DNA of 64,000 bases from Streptomyces uncialis (GCF_036250755.1 NZ_CP109583.1:4464001-4528000), one strand, 5' to 3'. Shown: positions 1 through 9,627, counted from the first letter of the stretch. Translations and numbers: made by a program. The notes: generated by a model from the letters alone, not told the origin.

Positions 1-585
1 GTCCGGGTGAACTACCGGGGGTCCACCGGATACGGCCGGGAGTGGACCGACGCGCTGAAGCGGCGGGTCGGGCTGATCGAGCTGGAGGACATCGCGGCGG
101 TACGGGAGTGGGCCGTCACGTCCGGGCTCGCCGACCCCGACCGGCTGGTCCTCACCGGCGGCTCCTGGGGCGGCTATCTGACCCTGCTCGGGCTCGGCAC
201 CCAGCCGGACGCCTGGGCCGTCGGGATCGCGGCGGTGCCCGTCGCGGACTACGTCACCGCCTACCACGACGAGATGGAGGCGCTCAAGGCGATGGACCGC
301 ACCCTGCTGGGCGGCACCCCCGAGGAGGTGCCGGAACGGTTCGCCGCGTCGTCGCCGCTCACCTACGTCGACGCGGTCAAGGCGCCCGTGTACGTCTCCG
401 CCGGGGTCAACGACCCGCGCTGCCCGATCCGGCAGGTGGAGAACTATGTGGACCGGCTCGCCGCCCGGGACGCCGTCCACGAGGTGTACCGCTACGACGC
501 GGGACACGGCTCCCTCGTCGTGGACGAGCGGGTCAAGCAGGTCTCCCTGGAGCTCGCCTTCGCCCAGGGGCATCTCCCGGGGTGA
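1..585 (+). CDS. S9 family (prolyl oligopeptidase-type) peptidase, C-terminal part
   Basis: The reading frame is open from base 1, so the gene starts left of the window and only the last 194 codons are present. The segment is the alpha/beta-hydrolase catalytic domain of an S9 serine peptidase. The nucleophile elbow reads GGSWGGY, the family's GxSxGG signature. A probable catalytic Asp sits in VNDPRCP and the catalytic His in DAGHGS near the end. The lead-in NYRGSTGYG is also typical of acylaminoacyl/dipeptidyl peptidases of this family. The N-terminal beta-propeller is outside the window, so substrate and localisation cannot be judged. Confidence 0.9.
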   Translation, partial: VRVNYRGSTGYGREWTDALKRRVGLIELEDIAAVREWAVTSGLADPDRLVLTGGSWGGYLTLLGLGTQPDAWAVGIAAVPVADYVTAYHDEMEALKAMDRTLLGGTPEEVPERFAASSPLTYVDAVKAPVYVSAGVNDPRCPIRQVENYVDRLAARDAVHEVYRYDAGHGSLVVDERVKQVSLELAFAQGHLPG

Positions 586-670
586 CCGGCCCGGCACCCG
601 CCGGCCGACACGCCCGTATGGGACGACCCCACCGCGCGACCGCCCGGTGGGCACCCGTACCGTGGTCGGC

Positions 671-1558
671 GTGTACCGGTTTCTGCTGACGCCCCGTTGG
701 TGGGGCATCAACATCTTCGTCGTGCTGGCCATCCCCTTCTGCGTCTTCATGGGGTCCTGGCAGCTCGGCCGCTTCGAGGACCGGGTCGAGGACCACCGGG
801 CGGCCCCCGGGCAGTCCGCCGCCGCCCGGGCCTCCGAGGCCCGCCCGCTCGCCGAGCTGCTGCCCGTCACCAAGGACACCTCCGGCAAGCGGGCCGAGGC
901 CACGGGCCGGTACGCCGAGCAGTTCCTCGTCCCCGAACGGAAGCTGGACGGCGAGCGCGGCTTCTATGTGCTGAACCTGCTGCGCACCGACGACGGCCCG
1001 GCCCTGCCCGTGGTCCGCGGCTGGCTGCCCGGCGAGCCGGGCCGTACCGAGGTGCCCGCCGCGCCGGACGGCGAGGTCACCGTGACGGGCGCGCTCCAGG
1101 CGTCCGAGAGCCCCGGCAGCGACGGCGCGCGGACCGCGGGCGGACTGCCGGCCGGTCAGCTCGGGATGATCAGCGCGGCGACGCTGGTGAACCTCGTACC
1201 GCACGACCTCCACAACGCGTGGGTGACCCTCGACCACGCGGACGGCGGGATGACGCCCGTCCCGGCGGCGGCACCGCAGAACACCGGGCTGGACCTGAAG
1301 GCGTTCCAGAACCTCGGGTACACCGGCGAGTGGTTCGTCTTCGCCGGGTTCGTGGTCTTCATGTGGTTCCGGCTGCTGCGCCGGGAGACGGAGGCGCTGC
1401 GGGACGCCGCCCTCGGCATCCCCGAGGACTCCGCCGCGACCGCGACCGCTCCTGCCGTCGCTCCGGCCGCCGCCGTCGCGGCGGGTCCGGGCGGCCCGCG
1501 CCACCCGGAACCCGCGTCGCGGACCGCGGATCAGGACGCGGGCAGCGCGCCCGTGTAG
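671..1558 (+). CDS. SURF1 family cytochrome oxidase assembly protein
   Basis: A 295-residue membrane protein with the SURF1 layout: one N-terminal transmembrane helix (about residues 12-32, followed by the typical GSWQLGRFEDR), a large extracytoplasmic domain, and a second helix near the C-terminus (WFVFAGFVVFMWFR). SURF1 proteins help assemble heme a/copper cytochrome c oxidase. The GTG at 671 is chosen because it yields the usual start MYRFLLTPRWWG; a GTG nine bases upstream (662) is possible. After the second helix there is an Ala/Pro-rich tail of about 55 residues. The 3' end overlaps the convergent gene by 28 bases. Confidence 0.9.
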   Translation: MYRFLLTPRWWGINIFVVLAIPFCVFMGSWQLGRFEDRVEDHRAAPGQSAAARASEARPLAELLPVTKDTSGKRAEATGRYAEQFLVPERKLDGERGFYVLNLLRTDDGPALPVVRGWLPGEPGRTEVPAAPDGEVTVTGALQASESPGSDGARTAGGLPAGQLGMISAATLVNLVPHDLHNAWVTLDHADGGMTPVPAAAPQNTGLDLKAFQNLGYTGEWFVFAGFVVFMWFRLLRRETEALRDAALGIPEDSAATATAPAVAPAAAVAAGPGGPRHPEPASRTADQDAGSAPV

Positions 1559-2952
1559 TAGACCGTCCCCGCGCACGCGTCGGGGATCGTCGCGGTGGTG
1601 GACGGGGAACCGGGCTCCGCCGTGTGCGAGACGCTGACACTGCCGTCCTGCGGCAGGCCCTCCTGGCCGCCGAGCTGCGGCGACGCGGCACCGCCACCGC
1701 TCGTCTCCGCGGTGCCGCCCGTGCCGGAGCTCGCCCCTTCCGACGGGGTGGGGTCGGGGGACGGACCGGTCGTGTTGCCGCCGCCGTCCGTCGGGCACTC
1801 CTCGGACGGCACCCAGGCGAACCGCACCTCGTACGACGAGCCGGGTTCGAGGATGATCTGCGACGGCACCGAGGCCGGGGACGGCAGGCCCGTCGCCGCG
1901 TCACCGTCGGTGTGGGTGAGGGCGGCGAGCCTGGTGGAGTCCGCCGCGCCCTGCCCGGCGGCGTCGACGCTGCCGCCGCCGTCGACCGTGCAGTCGGCGG
2001 AGGAGACATTGGCGACCGTGAACGTGCCGTAGACCTTGCCGTCGGGGCCGGGGTCACCGACGTTCGCGACGGCGCTGCCCAGGTCGGTGGGGCCGCAGCT
2101 CGGTGAGGTGGCGTTGGAGGTGCCGGAGCCCGGACCCGAACCGGTGCCGGGGGCCGTGCCGGGCGTGCCGCTGCCCGGACCGGTGTCCGTACCGCCGGTC
2201 GTCCGTTCCGCGGGCTTGTCCTTCTCGCCCGGCCCGCCGCCCTTGCCGGGGCTGCTCGCGCTGCCGGACGGCTTGCGCGGGCCCTTGCTCGGCCTGCCCT
2301 CGCGCTGTTCGGTGCTGGGGGCCTCGCTGCTGGTGCCGCGGGTCTGCTTGCCGTGCCCGACGTGCGACACCTGGGTCTCGGTGCTGCCCGGGTTGTTCGC
2401 GACGCGGACGAGCGCCGGGACGGCCGTCCCGATGAGGAGGGCCGCGGCGGCCGCGCCCACGAGCGCCTGCCGCTTGCGGGCCCGGCGCGCGGGGACCGCC
2501 CGGCGGAGGTGGTCCAGGGTGCCGTCGGAGGGCTCCAGGTCCTGGACGGCCTGGTGCAGCAGTCCGCGCAGCTCCAGTCCGTCCTCGTCGTCCTCGTCGG
2601 TGTCGAGCCGTACGGCCGGGGTGTTGGGGCGGCCGGGCGGGGTGGACGCGGAACCGGTGGGTGAGCCGGTCGCCGCGGAGTGCTTGTCGGAGTGGGGGAC
2701 GCCGTTGACGTGGGGGGTGCCCTTGTCGGTGGCGTGGTCGCCCCGGGTGGGGGTCGGGTCGCCGGTACCGCCGTCCGCGCCGCTCAGAAGCTTCTTGAGG
2801 GCGTCGATCGGTTCGGTGCCGTGCGGCCCCGAGGGGCTCTCGTTCACAGTTGCGTTCCCAGCGTTTCGCTCTTCTTCGGTCCGGTCCCGGGGCTCCCCGT
2901 CGCCCTCGTCGGCCGATGGGCCGTCCTGTTCGTGTGGTCGGTCGCCGCTCAT
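1531..2952 (-). CDS. Membrane-anchored partner (possible anti-sigma) of the SigE-family sigma factor
   Basis: A 473-residue protein with a charged cytoplasmic N-terminus containing a short helical segment (ELRGLLHQAVQDLEPSDGTLDHLRRAVPARRARKR). One transmembrane helix follows at about residues 165-185 (ALVGAAAAALLIGTAVPAL). Beyond it is a long Gly/Pro/Ser/Thr-rich linker, then an extracytoplasmic domain with paired cysteines that resembles DUF4232-type domains. Its start overlaps the stop of the upstream sigma gene by 4 bases (ATGA), so the two are translationally coupled. Position and topology suggest sensing or inhibiting the sigma factor. I see no canonical ZAS zinc motif, so an anti-sigma role is inferred. 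Confidence 0.8.
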   Translation of the reverse strand: MSGDRPHEQDGPSADEGDGEPRDRTEEERNAGNATVNESPSGPHGTEPIDALKKLLSGADGGTGDPTPTRGDHATDKGTPHVNGVPHSDKHSAATGSPTGSASTPPGRPNTPAVRLDTDEDDEDGLELRGLLHQAVQDLEPSDGTLDHLRRAVPARRARKRQALVGAAAAALLIGTAVPALVRVANNPGSTETQVSHVGHGKQTRGTSSEAPSTEQREGRPSKGPRKPSGSASSPGKGGGPGEKDKPAERTTGGTDTGPGSGTPGTAPGTGSGPGSGTSNATSPSCGPTDLGSAVANVGDPGPDGKVYGTFTVANVSSADCTVDGGGSVDAAGQGAADSTRLAALTHTDGDAATGLPSPASVPSQIILEPGSSYEVRFAWVPSEECPTDGGGNTTGPSPDPTPSEGASSGTGGTAETSGGGAASPQLGGQEGLPQDGSVSVSHTAEPGSPSTTATIPDACAGTVYYTGALPAS

Positions 2953-3632
2953 TTCTTGGCCCCCATGGTGACGCGCAGCGCGGCTATGCCACGGGAGCCG
3001 TACGCCTTCACCGAGCCCAGGGAGACCCCCAGCGTCTCGGCGACCTGGACCTCGGTCATGTCCGCGAAGTACCGCAGGACGAGCACCTCGCGCTGGCGGC
3101 GCTGGAGCCCCTTCATCGCCTGGATCAGGGCGTCACGCTCCAGCAGGTCGTACGCGCCCTCCTCCGCGCTCGCCATGTCCGGCATCGGCTTCGAGAGCAG
3201 CTTGAGGCCGAGTATGCGGCGGCGCAGGGCGGACCTGGAGAGGTTCACCACCGTCTGCCGCAGGTACGCGAGCGTCTTCTCCGGCTCACGGACGCGCTTG
3301 CGCGCGGAGTGGACGCGGATGAACGCCTCCTGGACGACGTCCTCGCAGGAGGCGGTGTCGTCGAGGAGGAGCGCGGCCAGGCCGAGCAGGGATCGGTAGT
3401 GGGCGCGGTACGTCTCGGTGAGGTGGTCGACCGTGGTGCCCTCGGCCTTGACGTCCTCCGCCCCTTTTCGCTGGGGTGTCACCTGGGTGGGTCGCGTCGC
3501 GGGCACGGGGGCGATCACCGGCATGCCGCCGGGCGCGGCGACCGCGCGCGGACGCCTGGGCGGACGCAGGACGGTGCCCCGTGCCTGGACCGCTGAGAAA
3601 TCGAGTACCTCTGCCACGCCAGTTGGACACAC
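2949..3632 (-). CDS. SigE-family ECF RNA polymerase sigma factor
   Basis: A 227-residue sigma-70 protein. After about 65 poorly conserved residues comes region 2 (YRAHYRSLLGLAALLLDD, then CEDVVQEAFIRV, the helix that contacts core polymerase and the -10 element). Region 4 follows with its helix-turn-helix (LPxRQREVLVLRYF-like segment, then VAETLGVSLGSVKAYGSRG). This is the Streptomyces SigE-family/SigM-like group. The GTG at 3632 has a G-run (GGGGGG) 5-10 bases upstream; a start further in, before region 2, cannot be excluded. It is followed by its membrane partner with a 4-base overlap. Upstream lie about 1.6 kb of repeats. Confidence 0.9.
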   Translation of the reverse strand: MCPTGVAEVLDFSAVQARGTVLRPPRRPRAVAAPGGMPVIAPVPATRPTQVTPQRKGAEDVKAEGTTVDHLTETYRAHYRSLLGLAALLLDDTASCEDVVQEAFIRVHSARKRVREPEKTLAYLRQTVVNLSRSALRRRILGLKLLSKPMPDMASAEEGAYDLLERDALIQAMKGLQRRQREVLVLRYFADMTEVQVAETLGVSLGSVKAYGSRGIAALRVTMGAKK

Positions 3633-3806
3633 ATCCCCCCGTGAGGGTTGTACGCGACGGGTGTCACAGTGTTTCCGGGCGTTCTGTCTGACATGGCGTC
3701 ATCTGCCCACATGCGTACCAGCTCTTCCCTCTACCCCGATTTGTCCGCGCCCCCGCGCCCCCTGGTCGGTCCCGCATGCCCGCGAGGGCGTACGCGAAGA
3801 CGCGGG

Positions 3807-3834
3807 CCGCGGTGTGCTTGGTTGCACACCGCGG
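3807..3834. terminator. Hairpin, possible terminator upstream of sigma gene
   Basis: A perfect 11-bp stem (CCGCGGTGTGC / GCACACCGCGG) with a 6-base TTGGTT loop. There is no T-run on either strand, so it would be a GC-type terminator. It could end leftward transcription arriving from asd before the sigma factor promoter. Confidence 0.5.
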
Positions 3835-4888
3835 TGGTGGGTCTTGGACGCCGGGCGAGGCTGGTGGGACTTACGGAGATCCTACAAACGAAACGGCCCT
3901 TGGCCAGCAGAGATTCTTTACGGGTCGCCTTCGCTTGCGCTTCTGAGGTCTTTCGGGGTGAGCGCACGTGGCCCCGTGCGGGGCGCTTGGTGGTTGCGCA
4001 GTTCCCCTGCGGGTCGCCTTCGCTTGCGCTTCCGAGGTCTGTCCGGCTGGGCGCGCTTGTCCCTGTGCCGTCGCCCGGTGGTTTGCGCGGTTCCTCGCGC
4101 CCCTGGGTACTCGGGGCTGGGCGGACTCGTTCCTGTGCCGTCGTTCGGTGGGTGCGCGGTTCCTCGCGCCCCTGGGTACTCGGGGCTGGGCGCACTTGTT
4201 CCTGTGCCGTCGTTCGGTGGTTTGCGCGGCTGGGCGCGCTTGTCCCTGTGCCGTCGCCCGGTGGTTTGCGCGGTTCCTCGCGCCCCTGAGTACTCGGGGC
4301 TGGGCGTGCTCGTTCCAGTGCTGTCGTTCGTGGGTTTCGCGCGGTTCCTCGCGCCCCTGGGTAGTCGGGGGTGGGCGGACTTCGTTCCTGTGCCGTCGCT
4401 CGTCGGGTGCGCAGTTCCCCGCGCCCCTGGGTAGTCGGGGGTGGGCGGACTTCGTTCCTGTGCCGTCGCTCGTGGGGTGCGCAGTTCCTCGCGCCCCTGG
4501 GTAGTCGGGGGTGGGCGTACTTCGTTCCTGTGCCGTCGCTCGGTGGTTTGCGCAGTTCCTCGCGCCCCTGGGTAGTCGGGGCTGGGCGGACTTCGTTCCT
4601 GTGCCGTCGCTCGTCGGGTGCGCAGTTCCCCGCGCCCCTGGGTTTCTTGTGCCGGGCGTGCTTGTTCCCGTGCGGGCCGTTCGTGGGTGCGCGGTTCCTC
4701 GCGCCCCTGGGTGCCCGGGGCCGGGCGTACTTCGTTCCTGTGCCGTCGCTCGGTGGGTGCGCGGTTCCTCGCGCCCCTGGGTGCTGCCACTTCGGGTCTG
4801 TTCGTCGGGTGCGGGTCGCCCTCGTCTTCGCGCGGTTCCTCGCGCCCCTTTGGGGCGCGTTCTGTTTGTTCTTCGGGGCGGGGCCGGT

Positions 4889-4978
4889 CGGGATTCTCCG
4901 TCCTCGCTCCAACGCGCTCGGTCGGACGTCCCCCTTGCCCTGCTGAAGAGCATCGGAGTCTGCGGGCAGAGATTCCCG
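4889..4978 (+). repeat. Composite-repeat core, copy 1
   Basis: A 90-base core bounded by CGGGATTCTC and GAGATTCCCG (9 of 10 bases complementary). It contains GAAGAGCATCGGAGTCTGC and the small hairpin TCTGC-GG-GCAGA. This is the most diverged plus-orientation copy: its middle reads CGGTCGGACGTCCCCCTTGCC instead of the CGGTACGACGT(C/T)CAG version. It shares that variant with copy 8. Confidence 0.9.
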
Positions 4979-5230
4979 CCCACCCCCTTCGGCAGCCGAG
5001 CGGCTGCGCGAGGAGAGGGGTGCCCCTTCAGGGGCGCGGGGAACTGCGCAAAAGACGAGGGCCGGCCCGCAGCCGAAGAGCTACCGCAAGGGGGCAGCAT
5101 CCAGGGGCGCGGGGAACTGCGCACCCACGAACGACCCGCACGGGACAAGTGCGCCCGGCACGGGAAAGCTCGGGGCGCGGGCGAAGGCGGCCCCGGGCGG
5201 GGGAAGCCGGGGGGAAGGGGGCGGCGACGC

Positions 5231-6289
5231 TCAGCCGCGTAGGCGGTCCGCGGCGATCAGCTCGGCCAGCTGCGTCGCGTTCAGCGCGGCGCCCTTGCGG
5301 AGGTTGTCCCCGCAGACGAAGAGTTCGAGCGCGGCGGGATCGTCGAGATTGCGCCGGACCCGGCCCACCCAGGTGGGATCGGTCCCGACCACGTCCGCGG
5401 GCGTGGGGAACTCCCCGGACCCGGGATCGTCGAAGAGGACCACACCCGGCGCCGTCGCGAGGATCTCGCGGGCCCGGTCCACGGTGACCTCGTCCTGGAA
5501 CCTCGCGTGCACCGTCGCCGAATGCGTCGTGACCACCGGCACCCGGATGCATGTCGCCGTGACCTTGAGGTCCGGCAGACCGAGGATCTTGCGGGACTCG
5601 TCCCGGACCTTCATCTCCTCCGAGGACCAGCCCTCCTCCCGTACCTCACCTGCCCACGGCACGAGATTCAGGGCGACGGGCTCGGGGAACGGTCCCGTAC
5701 GGTCACCGACCGCGCGCCGGATGTCGCCGGGCGCCGTGCCCAGCTCCGTACCGGCGACCATCGCGATCTGCGCGCGCAGCGTGTCGACCCCGGCGCGGCC
5801 CGCGCCGCTCGCCGCCTGGAACGCGGAGACGATCAGTTCCCGCAGTCCGAACTCCGCGTGCAGCGCCCCGATCGCGACGATCATCGACAGCGTCGTGCAG
5901 TTCGGGTTGGCGACGATGCCCCGCGGGCGTACCCGTGCCGCGTGCGGGTTGACCTCGGGGACCACCAGCGGGACGTCCGGGTCCATCCGGAACGCCGCGG
6001 AGTTGTCCACGACGACCACGCCCTTGGACGCGGCGATGGGCGCCCACCGCGCGGCGATGTCGTCGGGGGTGTCGAACATCGCGATGTCGACCCCGTCGAA
6101 CGCCTCCTCGGTGAGCGCCACGACCTCGACCTCCTCCCCGCGCACGGCCAGCTTGCGGCCGGCCGAGCGCGGGGAGGCGATCAGGCGGATCTCGCCCCAG
6201 ATGTCCGCGTGCTGGGACAGGATCTGGAGCATGACCGAGCCGACGACCCCGGTCGCCCCCACGACCGCGAGGGTCGGGCGCGCGGTCAT
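5231..6289 (-). CDS. asd: Aspartate-semialdehyde dehydrogenase
   Basis: A 352-residue enzyme that reduces aspartyl phosphate to aspartate semialdehyde with NADPH, the second step of Lys/Thr/Met synthesis. Visible features are the Rossmann motif GATGVVG (residues 11-17), the catalytic Cys131 in ANPNCTT, and the probable catalytic His256 in RVPVVTTHS. Length is normal for the family. It lies 37 bases downstream of lysC on the same strand, so the two form an operon; there is no obvious strong ribosome-binding site in the gap. Confidence 0.97.
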   Translation of the reverse strand: MTARPTLAVVGATGVVGSVMLQILSQHADIWGEIRLIASPRSAGRKLAVRGEEVEVVALTEEAFDGVDIAMFDTPDDIAARWAPIAASKGVVVVDNSAAFRMDPDVPLVVPEVNPHAARVRPRGIVANPNCTTLSMIVAIGALHAEFGLRELIVSAFQAASGAGRAGVDTLRAQIAMVAGTELGTAPGDIRRAVGDRTGPFPEPVALNLVPWAGEVREEGWSSEEMKVRDESRKILGLPDLKVTATCIRVPVVTTHSATVHARFQDEVTVDRAREILATAPGVVLFDDPGSGEFPTPADVVGTDPTWVGRVRRNLDDPAALELFVCGDNLRKGAALNATQLAELIAADRLRG

Positions 6290-6326
6290 CGGCGCCGGGC
6301 CACGGGGCGTCGGCCCGGGTGAGCGG

Positions 6327-7607
6327 TCATCGTCCGGTGCCTCCGTAGACCACGGCCTCGTCCGAGTCGGAGTCCAGGCCGAAGGCCGTGTGGACGGCGC
6401 GGACGGCTTCCGTCACATCGTCGGCACGGGTGACCACCGAGATCCGGATCTCGGAGGTCGAGATCAGCTCGATGTTCACGCTGGCGTTGCTGAGCGCCTC
6501 GAAGAACGCCGCGGTCACGCCCGGGTTGGTCTTCATCCCGGCGCCGACCAGGGAGATCTTCGCGATCTGGTCGTCGTAGCGCAGGGACTCGAAGCCGACG
6601 CGCGACTTCAGGGAGTCCAGGGCGTCGATCGCCTTGCGGCCCTCCGCCTTCGGGAGGGTGAAGGAGATGTCGGTGAGACCCGTGGACGCGGCCGACACGT
6701 TCTGCACGATCATGTCGATATTGATCTCGGAGTCCGCGATGGTCCGGAAGAGCGCGGCTGCCTCGCCCGGCTTGTCGGGCACACCGACGACGGTGATCTT
6801 CGCCTCGGAGGTGTCGTGCGCGACACCCGAGATGATGGCCTGCTCCACCTTGTGCTCTCCCTTCCCAGGGTGTGGTTCGTTGCTGACCCAGGTGCCCTGG
6901 AGTCCGGAGAAGGACGAGCGCACATGGATCGGGATGTTGTAGCGGCGGGCGTACTCCACACAGCGGTGGAGCAGCACCTTGGAACCGGAGCTTGCCAGCT
7001 CCAGCATGTCCTCGAAGGAGATCGAGTCGATCTTGCGGGCTTTCTTCACGACGCGGGGGTCAGCGGTGAAGACGCCGTCCACATCGGTGTAGATCTCGCA
7101 GACCTCCGCGTCCAGGGCCGCGGCGAGGGCCACGGCCGTGGTGTCGGAGCCGCCCCGACCGAGGGTCGTGATGTCCTTCTTGTCCGCGGAGACGCCCTGG
7201 AAACCGGCGACGATGGCGATGTTGCCCTCGTCGAGCGCGGTGCGGATACGGCCCGGCGTGACGTCGATGATGCGCGCCTTGTTGTGGACGGAGTCCGTGA
7301 TGACGCCGGCCTGGCTGCCGGTGAACGACTGCGCCTCGTGGCCCAGGTTTTTGATCGCCATCGCCAGCAGGGCCATGGAGATACGCTCTCCCGCGGTCAG
7401 CAGCATGTCGAACTCGCGCCCGGCGGGCATCGGTGACACCTGCTCCGCGAGATCGATCAGCTCGTCCGTCGTGTCGCCCATCGCGGAGACCACGACAACC
7501 ACCTGGTTGCCGCTCTGCTTGGCCTCGACGATTCGCTTGGCGACGCGCTTGATGCCCTCGGCATCTGCTACGGATGAGCCTCCGTACTTCTGCACGACAA
7601 GGCCCAC
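6327..7607 (-). CDS. lysC: Aspartate kinase (alpha subunit, with embedded beta subunit)
   Basis: A 426-residue aspartokinase that phosphorylates aspartate, the first step of the aspartate-family pathway. The N-terminal kinase domain starts [12 protein letters not shown] and includes [16 protein letters not shown]. Two ACT domains follow ([25 protein letters not shown] and [22 protein letters not shown]), the expected site of feedback by lysine/threonine. The GTG start has GAGGAG about 9 bases upstream. An in-frame GTG at codon 254 with its own Shine-Dalgarno would make the separate regulatory beta subunit known from corynebacterial lysC. It is followed by asd. Confidence 0.97.
   Translation of the reverse strand: MGLVVQKYGGSSVADAEGIKRVAKRIVEAKQSGNQVVVVVSAMGDTTDELIDLAEQVSPMPAGREFDMLLTAGERISMALLAMAIKNLGHEAQSFTGSQAGVITDSVHNKARIIDVTPGRIRTALDEGNIAIVAGFQGVSADKKDITTLGRGGSDTTAVALAAALDAEVCEIYTDVDGVFTADPRVVKKARKIDSISFEDMLELASSGSKVLLHRCVEYARRYNIPIHVRSSFSGLQGTWVSNEPHPGKGEHKVEQAIISGVAHDTSEAKITVVGVPDKPGEAAALFRTIADSEINIDMIVQNVSAASTGLTDISFTLPKAEGRKAIDALDSLKSRVGFESLRYDDQIAKISLVGAGMKTNPGVTAAFFEALSNASVNIELISTSEIRISVVTRADDVTEAVRAVHTAFGLDSDSDEAVVYGGTGR
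6846..6848 (-). other. Internal start codon for the LysC beta subunit
   Basis: This in-frame GTG (codon 254 of lysC) is preceded by GGGAAGGGAGAG, about 6 bases before the codon. Translation from it gives a 173-residue protein starting [17 protein letters not shown], made only of the ACT domains. In Corynebacterium the lysC beta subunit begins at the matching position and is of nearly the same size. Use here is inferred from that parallel and the Shine-Dalgarno. Confidence 0.75.
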
Positions 7608-8378
7608 TTGCGTTCGCTCCTCGCTCGGTCCGGTTTGTCCGCCTGTGGGCGGTCGGATCGGTCAGTTGGGGGTCAAGACAGTTTAACTAGCGGCTCCGGA
7701 ACACCCCGGGGGGATCGCATCGTGAGATACGGGACCACGGGGTGGTCGGTTGTGCGTATGCCCGGGGGCGGGCGGTGGCAAGCGGAAAGTGGGGGGCGTC
7801 ACAGTTCGCCTTCGCTTGCGCTTCCGAGGTTTCCTGCACTGGGCGTACTTGTTCCCGTGCGGGCCGTTCGTGGGTGCGCGGTTCCCCGCGGGTCGCCTTC
7901 GCTTGCGCTTCCGGGTTACCTGTGCCGGGCGTACGTGTCCCTGTGCGGGTCGCTCGTGGGGTGCGCAGTTCCCCGCGCCCCTGGGGTTCCCCACCTGGGC
8001 GTACCTGTTCCTGTGCGGGTACGGACGTGGGTGCGCAGTTCCCCGCGCCCCTGGATGCTGCCCCCTTGCGGTCGCTCTTCGGGTGCGGGTGCGCCCTCGT
8101 CTTTTGCGCAGTTCCCCGCGCCCCTTGAGGGGCACTCCTCTCCTCGTGCAGTCGCGCTGCTGCGGGAGGGGGTGGGCGGGAATCTCTGCTCGCAGACTCC
8201 GATGCTCTTCAGTAGAGCCACTGAACGTCGTACCGAGCGTGTCGGATCGAGGACGGAGAATCCCGACCGGCACCGACCCGAAGAACCGACCGGGTGCGCC
8301 CCAAAGGGGCGCGGGGAACTGCGCACCCCACGAGCGACGGCTCGGGGACAAGTGCGCCCAGCTGAACAGACCTGGGGG
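7608..8378. repeat. Intergenic repeat array B (non-coding)
   Basis: About 100 bases next to lysC are unique and should hold its promoter: on the minus strand a TTGACC hexamer lies about 65 bases before the start codon, but no convincing -10 follows. From about 7800, units reading GTGCGCAGTTCCCCGCGCCCCTG lead rightward to a minus-oriented core (8177-8265). One inverted unit follows at about 8306. The hairpin GCGCCCC-AAA-GGGGCGC is at 8296-8312. Two short GCGGGTCGCCTTCGCTTGCG words occur at about 7890 and 7803. The array lies after the DUF5063 gene and before lysC, both on the minus strand. Confidence 0.9.
8177..8265 (-). repeat. Composite-repeat core, copy 2
   Basis: An 89-base core, minus orientation. 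It has the inverted ends CGGGAATCTC / GAGAATCCCG and the TCTGC-GA-GCAGA hairpin. Its middle carries GTTCAGTGG, as in copy 3. Confidence 0.92.
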
Positions 8379-9035
8379 TCAGGGGGTGTGGAGGCCCAGG
8401 GGGTGGGCGATCTCCTGGGTCATGACACGGCCCGCCTCCTCCGCGAGGATCTCATCGCTGAGCTCCTCGTCCGTGTCCAGCCCGTCCAGCTCCTGGAGCG
8501 GCTGGTTCAGCCGCACATGGGCGACCACCGACTGGAGGGCCCGCAGCGCGCCCGACGCGGTCGAGCCCCAGTTGGAGAAGTACGAGAACTGCCACCACCA
8601 CAACGCCTCGGTCGTGCGCCCCGCACGGTAGTGGGCCATCCCGTGCCGCAGATCGGCCATGACGTCGGAGAGGTCGTCGGAGATCCGGCACGGCACGGGC
8701 GCCTTGCGGGGCTCGTACGGGTCGAAGACCTCCGAGTACACGTCGACCGGTTCGAGCAGCGCGGCGAGCCGCTCCCGCACGTCGTCGACGTCCGGCTCGG
8801 CGCCGAGATCGGGCTCGTACCGCTCATCGGGGACGATGTCCTCGTGCGCGCCGAGCCGGCCGCCGGCCAGCAGCAGCTGGGACACCTCCAGCAGCAGGAA
8901 CGGCACCGCGGAATCGGGCTCGTCCCCCTTCGCGACCTCCGTGACCGCGACGAGGAAGCTCGCGATCTGGTCGGAGATCTGGACCGCGAAGTCGTCGGGG
9001 TCCTGGGTCGTCGAGTGCAGCGTGGCGTCAGACAT
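8379..9035 (-). CDS. DUF5063 domain-containing protein
   Basis: A 218-residue soluble, acidic protein of the actinobacterial DUF5063 family, function unknown. It is mostly helical, with conserved-looking blocks [32 protein letters not shown] and [13 protein letters not shown]. Its start overlaps the end of recR by 8 bases, so it is probably translated with recR. The constant pairing with recR in Streptomyces hints at a link to DNA repair, but nothing in the sequence shows a catalytic motif. Confidence 0.9.
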   Translation of the reverse strand: MSDATLHSTTQDPDDFAVQISDQIASFLVAVTEVAKGDEPDSAVPFLLLEVSQLLLAGGRLGAHEDIVPDERYEPDLGAEPDVDDVRERLAALLEPVDVYSEVFDPYEPRKAPVPCRISDDLSDVMADLRHGMAHYRAGRTTEALWWWQFSYFSNWGSTASGALRALQSVVAHVRLNQPLQELDGLDTDEELSDEILAEEAGRVMTQEIAHPLGLHTP

Positions 9036-9627
9036 CTAGGAGTCTTCTCCCCTCAAAGGCGCGGCCCAGGGTCACCTCGTCCGCATATTCCAGGTCTCCG
9101 CCCACGGGCAGGCCACTCGCCAGCCGGGTGACCCGCAGGCCCATGGGCTTGATCATCCGCGCGAGGTACGTGGCCGTGGCCTCGCCCTCCAGGTTCGGGT
9201 CCGTCGCGAGGATCAGCTCGGTGACCGTGCCGTCCGCGAGGCGGGCGAGGAGCTCCCGGATGCGCAGATCGTCGGGGCCGACGCCCTCGATGGGGCTGAT
9301 GGCGCCGCCGAGGACGTGGTAGCGGCCCCGGAACTCACGGGTCCGCTCGACCGCGACGACGTCCTTCGGTTCCTCGACCACACAGATGACGGCGAGGTCC
9401 CGGCGGGCGTCACGGCAGATGCCGCACAGCTCCTCCTGCGCGACGTTCCCGCAGATCGCGCAGAAGCGGACCTTGGCCTTGACCTCCATCAGGGCCTGGG
9501 CGAGCCGGCGGACGTCCGTCGGCTCGGCCTGGAGGATGTGGAAGGCGATCCGCTGCGCGCTCTTGGGACCGACGCCGGGCAGCCTGCCCAGTTCGTCGAT
9601 GAGGTCCTGGACCACGCCTTCGTACAA
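9028..9627 (-). CDS. recR: Recombination protein RecR
   Basis: A 199-residue RecR, which with RecF/RecO loads RecA at gaps. Visible features are an N-terminal helix-hairpin-helix ([18 protein letters not shown]), a C4 zinc finger with Cys56, Cys59, Cys68 and Cys71, and a Toprim domain ([17 protein letters not shown], then [17 protein letters not shown]). Length is normal. It lies 114 bases downstream of the YbaB gene, the usual bacterial ybaB-recR order, and overlaps the DUF5063 gene downstream. Confidence 0.97.
   Translation of the reverse strand: MYEGVVQDLIDELGRLPGVGPKSAQRIAFHILQAEPTDVRRLAQALMEVKAKVRFCAICGNVAQEELCGICRDARRDLAVICVVEEPKDVVAVERTREFRGRYHVLGGAISPIEGVGPDDLRIRELLARLADGTVTELILATDPNLEGEATATYLARMIKPMGLRVTRLASGLPVGGDLEYADEVTLGRAFEGRRLLDV

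Larger units (their letters stand above)
3633..5230. repeat. Intergenic repeat array A (non-coding)
   Basis: No gene is supported here. From about 3915 to 4860 roughly twelve units read GCGC(A/G)GTTCC(C/T)CGCGCCCCTG, spaced by about 70 bases. Between them are spacer words such as GGGCG(G/T)ACTTCGTTCCTGTG and, near the left end, GGGTCGCCTTCGCTTGCGCTT. Then comes the conserved core (4889-4978). To its right two units are inverted (AGGGGCGCGGGGAACTGCGC at about 5030 and 5101). The array therefore mirrors itself around the core. A GCGCCCC-TTT-GGGGCGC hairpin lies at 4842-4858. The array separates the asd 3' end from the sigma gene, both on the minus strand. Bases 3633-3900 are unique sequence and probably hold the sigma promoter. 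Confidence 0.9.

Noticed and set aside
3915..5190. Regular repeats resembling a CRISPR array
   Set aside because: The repeating part is variable, the intervals are themselves related to each other rather than unique spacers, the units invert across a core, and no cas genes are present.
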